DNA of 64,000 bases. It comes from Pedobacter sp. PACM 27299 (GTDB lineage: Bacteria; Bacteroidota; Bacteroidia; Sphingobacteriales; Sphingobacteriaceae). The stretch lies in the NCBI RefSeq assembly GCF_001412655.1, contig NZ_CP012996.1, forward strand, positions 1,240,001 through 1,304,000, in the 5' to 3' direction. Made by a program: the position numbers and the translations under genes. Under the pieces are notes generated by a model that worked only from the letters and a program-made list of their open reading frames with translations, ran no database searches and was not told the DNA's origin. Positions 60,951 through 64,000 of the stretch are shown here, piece after piece. Within the stretch, counting starts at the first letter, position 1, and every line of letters starts with the position of its first letter.

Positions 60951-63900
60951 ATGTATGAATTTATAACCTTTAATTCCTACGACTATCGTCGTATGAAACG
61001 CAAATTATTATTGACAATGAAACTGACCGTACTGTTGTTAATGTCCTGTTTATTGCAAGTGAGTGCTGCAGGTTTTGCTCAAAATAAAATTACGTTGTCC
61101 CAGAAAAATGCTCCCCTGAGAAAGGTGTTGAATGAGATCTCGAAACAAAGCGGCTTCGACCTGATCTTTGTTTCAGACGCTTTGAAACTGGCAAAACCAG
61201 TAGACATTCAAGTGAAAGCAGTGAGTCTGGAGGAGGCTTTGAAGCTTTGTTTTAAAGATCAACCGCTGGTTGGTTATTCCATTGAAGGCCAAAGCGTGAT
61301 TGTGAAAGATAAAAAAATAAACCCGGTTCTGCTCAGTCAGCAGATTGGACAGTTAGTGGTGGAGATAAAAGGAACAGTGCTAGACGAAACCGGTCAGGCC
61401 GTTCCCGGAGCAACAGTAAAAGTGAAGGGGACTGGGCAAGGGGCGGTTACAGATACCAACGGACAGTTTCTTTTGAAAGGCGTAGAAGAGCATGCCACAT
61501 TAGTAGTTTCTTACCTGGGTTATATCAGTCAGGAAGTAAAGCTAAATGGGCAAAAGCAAATTACGGTGAAGCTGCTGGTTGACTTAGGACTGCTGAATGA
61601 GGTAGTGGTGGTAGGTTACGGGGTCCAAAAGAAAGTAAATCTGACTGGTGCCGTTTCTGTCGTAAAAGGTGATGAGCTGGAAAACAGACCGGTGGCGAAT
61701 GCTACACAAAGTTTACAAGGACTGGCTCCCGGACTAAATGTTTCAGTAGCTGGAAATACCAAACCCGGACAAAGTTTCAATGTCAACATCAGAGGTGCAG
61801 GAAATTTAAGTCAGAGTGATGGTGCTTTTGTATTGGTCGATGGAATGGCGATGTCCTTATCGGATGTAAATCCCAATGATATCGAATCTATTTCCGTATT
61901 AAAAGACGCCGCTGCATCGGCAATTTATGGGGCAAGAGCACCTTATGGGGTGATTTTGGTGACTACAAAAAAGGGAGCAGCAGATCGTACCAGCATTTCC
62001 TATTCTGCCAATGTGGGCTTAACCTCTCCACTTTTACTGCCGCAGATGGCCAACTCTTATGATTTTGCAAAGTTCTTTAATAGTGCGACTTTCAACGCCA
62101 CAGGAAGCAAGCAATATTCTGATGAGAAACTGGCTTTATTGCAGCAATACATCAATAATCCTACTGGAATGAACATCTTTCCTGAAGCCAATGATAATTA
62201 CTATTCCAACTGGGAAAATACCGCGAATGGAGTGGCCAATACCGATTGGTTTGCTTTTCACTACAAACTTTTTGCAGTACGACAGTCGCACAACGTAAGC
62301 GCCAGCGGAGGAAATAAAAATACGCAGTTTTATGTGTCTGGTGCCTATTACAATGAAGGGGGAAGCCTGCGTTATGCGGATATCAATTTCGACAGGTATA
62401 ACCTGAATGCCAATATCAGTACGCAATTGGCGAGCTGGGTAAAACTAAAGTTGAATACCAAATTTACACAGTCTACTTATAAATCTCCATTCAGCGGATT
62501 TGAAGATTTATTCTTTCATAACCTGGCCAGGATGAGACCAAATATCTCTCCTTACGACCTGAACGGGAATTTCTCTGAGATGTCTAACGTCCCTTACCTT
62601 CAATCTGGTTCCAGCGATGTGACCAAAGAAAGAACGCTGGCGATTTTACCGGGCCTGGAATTGGAACCGGTTAAAAACTGGAAGATCATGGCAGATTTTA
62701 ACCTTTTGAATAAAAATATCAATGAGGATATTTTAAAATTGCCAGGCCAGATTTATGGGATTGATGGTACGCCTAAATTTGTCAACAGATCAGAATACAA
62801 CATCCCATTGCAGGGTGGCTATGAGCGTCACGTGAGGGGAACCAATTATTTTTCCCCAAATGTTTATACTTCTTATAATTTTACCCTGAATGAGGACCAT
62901 AACTTTTCTGCGATGCTGGGTTTTCAGCAGGAACTGAATGAATATAACAGGCTGACTTCTTCCGTTCAGGATTTGATCAGCCCGGGCAGACCTGGGTTAT
63001 CCCTGGCCACAGGGAACCAGACCACTACTGAAGAACGCACGCATTGGGGCACACAGGGCTTTTTTGGCAGGTTCAACTACAACTACAAAAGTAAATACCT
63101 GGTAGAGATCAATGGCAGATATGATGGTTCTTCCCGCTTTGCCTCGGACAGCAGATGGGGATTTTTCCCTTCCTTCTCTTTAGGGTATAACATCGCTCAG
63201 GAGAAATTTATGGAGCCGCTGAAGGAACAAATCAGTCTGTTGAAACTTCGTGGATCTTATGGTTTCTTAGGCAATCAATCTGGTGCCGGTTTGTACGCTT
63301 ATGCGCAGACGATGAACATTGTTGTTCCGGGACCATCCGGTGCAGGTGGACCATGGTATTATCAAAATGGCAGAGAAGGTTATATCAAGGCACCAGACCC
63401 TTTTAATCCTGAAATTACCTGGGAAAAGGTGCAGAATGGAAATATCGGATTAGACTTTGAAGCCTTAAAAGGCCACCTTTCCGGAAGTATTGATGTTTAC
63501 CAGAGGAGTACGAAAGATATGTTGGGCCCATCATTGGATGTGGCAGATATGTTTGGGGGCATCCCTCCAAAAAGTAACAATGCCAACCTTAGAACCAGAG
63601 GCTGGGAGCTCTCCCTGAACTGGCGTGATAAGCTGGACAATGGCATCCAATATTCCCTTGGCGTGATGCTGTCAGATAATAAATCTGTGGTGACGAAATA
63701 CCAGAATCCTACCAAAAGCGATCCGGGAGGTGAAAAAAGCTGGTATGAAGGAAAACAAGTGGGAGAAATCTGGGGATATCGGGCTTCCGGTCTGATTCAG
63801 ACGGCAGAAGAAGCTGCAGCCTTTAATAAACTGAACCATTCGTTTCTTTCACCGGTAAACTGGGTGCCTGGAGACGTGAATTACCTGGACCTGAATGTTG

Positions 63901-64000
63901 ATGGAAAGATCAATAACGGCGCTAATGTATTGGGAGATATGGGCGATAAAACCATTATAGGAAACAGTACCCCGAGGTATGCTTACTCCTTCAATGGTTC
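60951..64000 (+). CDS. SusC/RagA-type TonB-linked outer-membrane protein, 3' end missing
   Basis: Over 1016 codons, open to the window edge. An extended N-terminus (MYEFITFNSYDYRR) precedes a signal peptide (KLTVLLLMSCLLQVSAAGFAQ), as in other Pedobacter SusC proteins. Then come the STN domain (about 45-120), a carboxypeptidase-regulatory-like domain (about 140-215, with GTVLDETGQAVPGATVKVKG), the plug with NEVVVVGYG and the VNIRGAGNLS and LVDGMAM blocks, and barrel strands. ATG 60951 was chosen for that N-terminus; 60993 is the alternative. The ORF ends at the edge in NSTPRYAYSFNG, typical of the last fifth of SusC. A susD gene is expected next, outside the window. A glycan is the likely ligand class. 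Confidence 0.93.
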   Translation, partial: MYEFITFNSYDYRRMKRKLLLTMKLTVLLLMSCLLQVSAAGFAQNKITLSQKNAPLRKVLNEISKQSGFDLIFVSDALKLAKPVDIQVKAVSLEEALKLCFKDQPLVGYSIEGQSVIVKDKKINPVLLSQQIGQLVVEIKGTVLDETGQAVPGATVKVKGTGQGAVTDTNGQFLLKGVEEHATLVVSYLGYISQEVKLNGQKQITVKLLVDLGLLNEVVVVGYGVQKKVNLTGAVSVVKGDELENRPVANATQSLQGLAPGLNVSVAGNTKPGQSFNVNIRGAGNLSQSDGAFVLVDGMAMSLSDVNPNDIESISVLKDAAASAIYGARAPYGVILVTTKKGAADRTSISYSANVGLTSPLLLPQMANSYDFAKFFNSATFNATGSKQYSDEKLALLQQYINNPTGMNIFPEANDNYYSNWENTANGVANTDWFAFHYKLFAVRQSHNVSASGGNKNTQFYVSGAYYNEGGSLRYADINFDRYNLNANISTQLASWVKLKLNTKFTQSTYKSPFSGFEDLFFHNLARMRPNISPYDLNGNFSEMSNVPYLQSGSSDVTKERTLAILPGLELEPVKNWKIMADFNLLNKNINEDILKLPGQIYGIDGTPKFVNRSEYNIPLQGGYERHVRGTNYFSPNVYTSYNFTLNEDHNFSAMLGFQQELNEYNRLTSSVQDLISPGRPGLSLATGNQTTTEERTHWGTQGFFGRFNYNYKSKYLVEINGRYDGSSRFASDSRWGFFPSFSLGYNIAQEKFMEPLKEQISLLKLRGSYGFLGNQSGAGLYAYAQTMNIVVPGPSGAGGPWYYQNGREGYIKAPDPFNPEITWEKVQNGNIGLDFEALKGHLSGSIDVYQRSTKDMLGPSLDVADMFGGIPPKSNNANLRTRGWELSLNWRDKLDNGIQYSLGVMLSDNKSVVTKYQNPTKSDPGGEKSWYEGKQVGEIWGYRASGLIQTAEEAAAFNKLNHSFLSPVNWVPGDVNYLDLNVDGKINNGANVLGDMGDKTIIGNSTPRYAYSFNG

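Noticed and set aside
62136..62426. Minus-strand ORF of 96 codons within susC
   Set aside because: It is a shadow of the susC frame, which is open throughout and carries recognisable STN, plug and barrel motifs.
1..64000. CRISPR array, insertion sequence, prophage, attachment site or rRNA genes
   Set aside because: No regular direct repeats with spacers, transposase or phage genes were found, and the only RNA gene recognised is the tRNA-Leu, which has no integrase next to it.

Overview
The window looks like chromosomal DNA of a Bacteroidota bacterium of the family Sphingobacteriaceae, most likely Pedobacter or a close relative. The evidence is AT-rich coding DNA, promoters of the Bacteroidota type (TTTG, about 18-19 nt, TAnnTTTG), few Shine-Dalgarno sequences, frequent TTG starts, TonB receptors with STN domains paired with FecR and ECF sigma genes, a SusC/RagA protein with the long N-terminus typical of Pedobacter, and a complete his operon with fused hisB and hisIE. 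No phage, insertion sequence or CRISPR array was seen. Assignment to family and genus is inference.

Layout. 1-9901 is housekeeping: the end of maf, ppx, an ABC-2 exporter pair, dnaJ and grpE, ftsE, an acyl-CoA reductase divergent from an Allochromatium-type ferredoxin, a universal stress protein, an NlpC/P60 peptidase and an OsmC protein. 9990-18238 is a leftward block: hisG-D-C-B-H-A-F-IE, followed by a WD40 gene. It has a canonical promoter and, in front of hisG, a short ORF with five histidines in seven residues, which is a strong candidate for a his leader peptide.

18270-31985 is two rightward operons. The first has an L,D-transpeptidase, a BatA-type membrane protein, a dihydroorotase homologue without its metal ligands, an acidic protein and a DUF4199 protein. 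The second has two glycosyltransferases, a membrane protein, a GH3-type enzyme, dxr, rseP and an hscB-like gene. Both end at strong terminators. A tRNA-Leu(CAA) and an RRM protein follow, then a leftward RCC1-repeat lipoprotein.

34378-43112 is an unusual rightward set: fecR, TonB receptor, lipoprotein, outer-membrane barrel, di-heme peroxidase and ECF sigma. It looks like a self-contained surface-signalling and import locus with sigma at its distal end. 43157-58691 is mixed accessory and housekeeping content: a DUF4260 protein, Crp-like and AraC-like regulators, a VOC protein, an amidohydrolase, a DUF2625 protein, an AarF/UbiB kinase, a 68-codon gene behind a sigma-54-type promoter, HdeD, YceI, an EamA protein, a TonB-type barrel and an M3 peptidase. 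58917-64000 is an ECF sigma-FecR-SusC start of a polysaccharide-utilisation-type locus, cut by the window edge.

The observations most worth checking are the his leader peptide and its competing RNA pairings, the sigma-54 promoter with its orphan small gene, the fecR-to-sigma six-gene locus, the metal-ligand-less dihydroorotase, and a fecR whose natural ATG is one base out of frame across an A7 tract.
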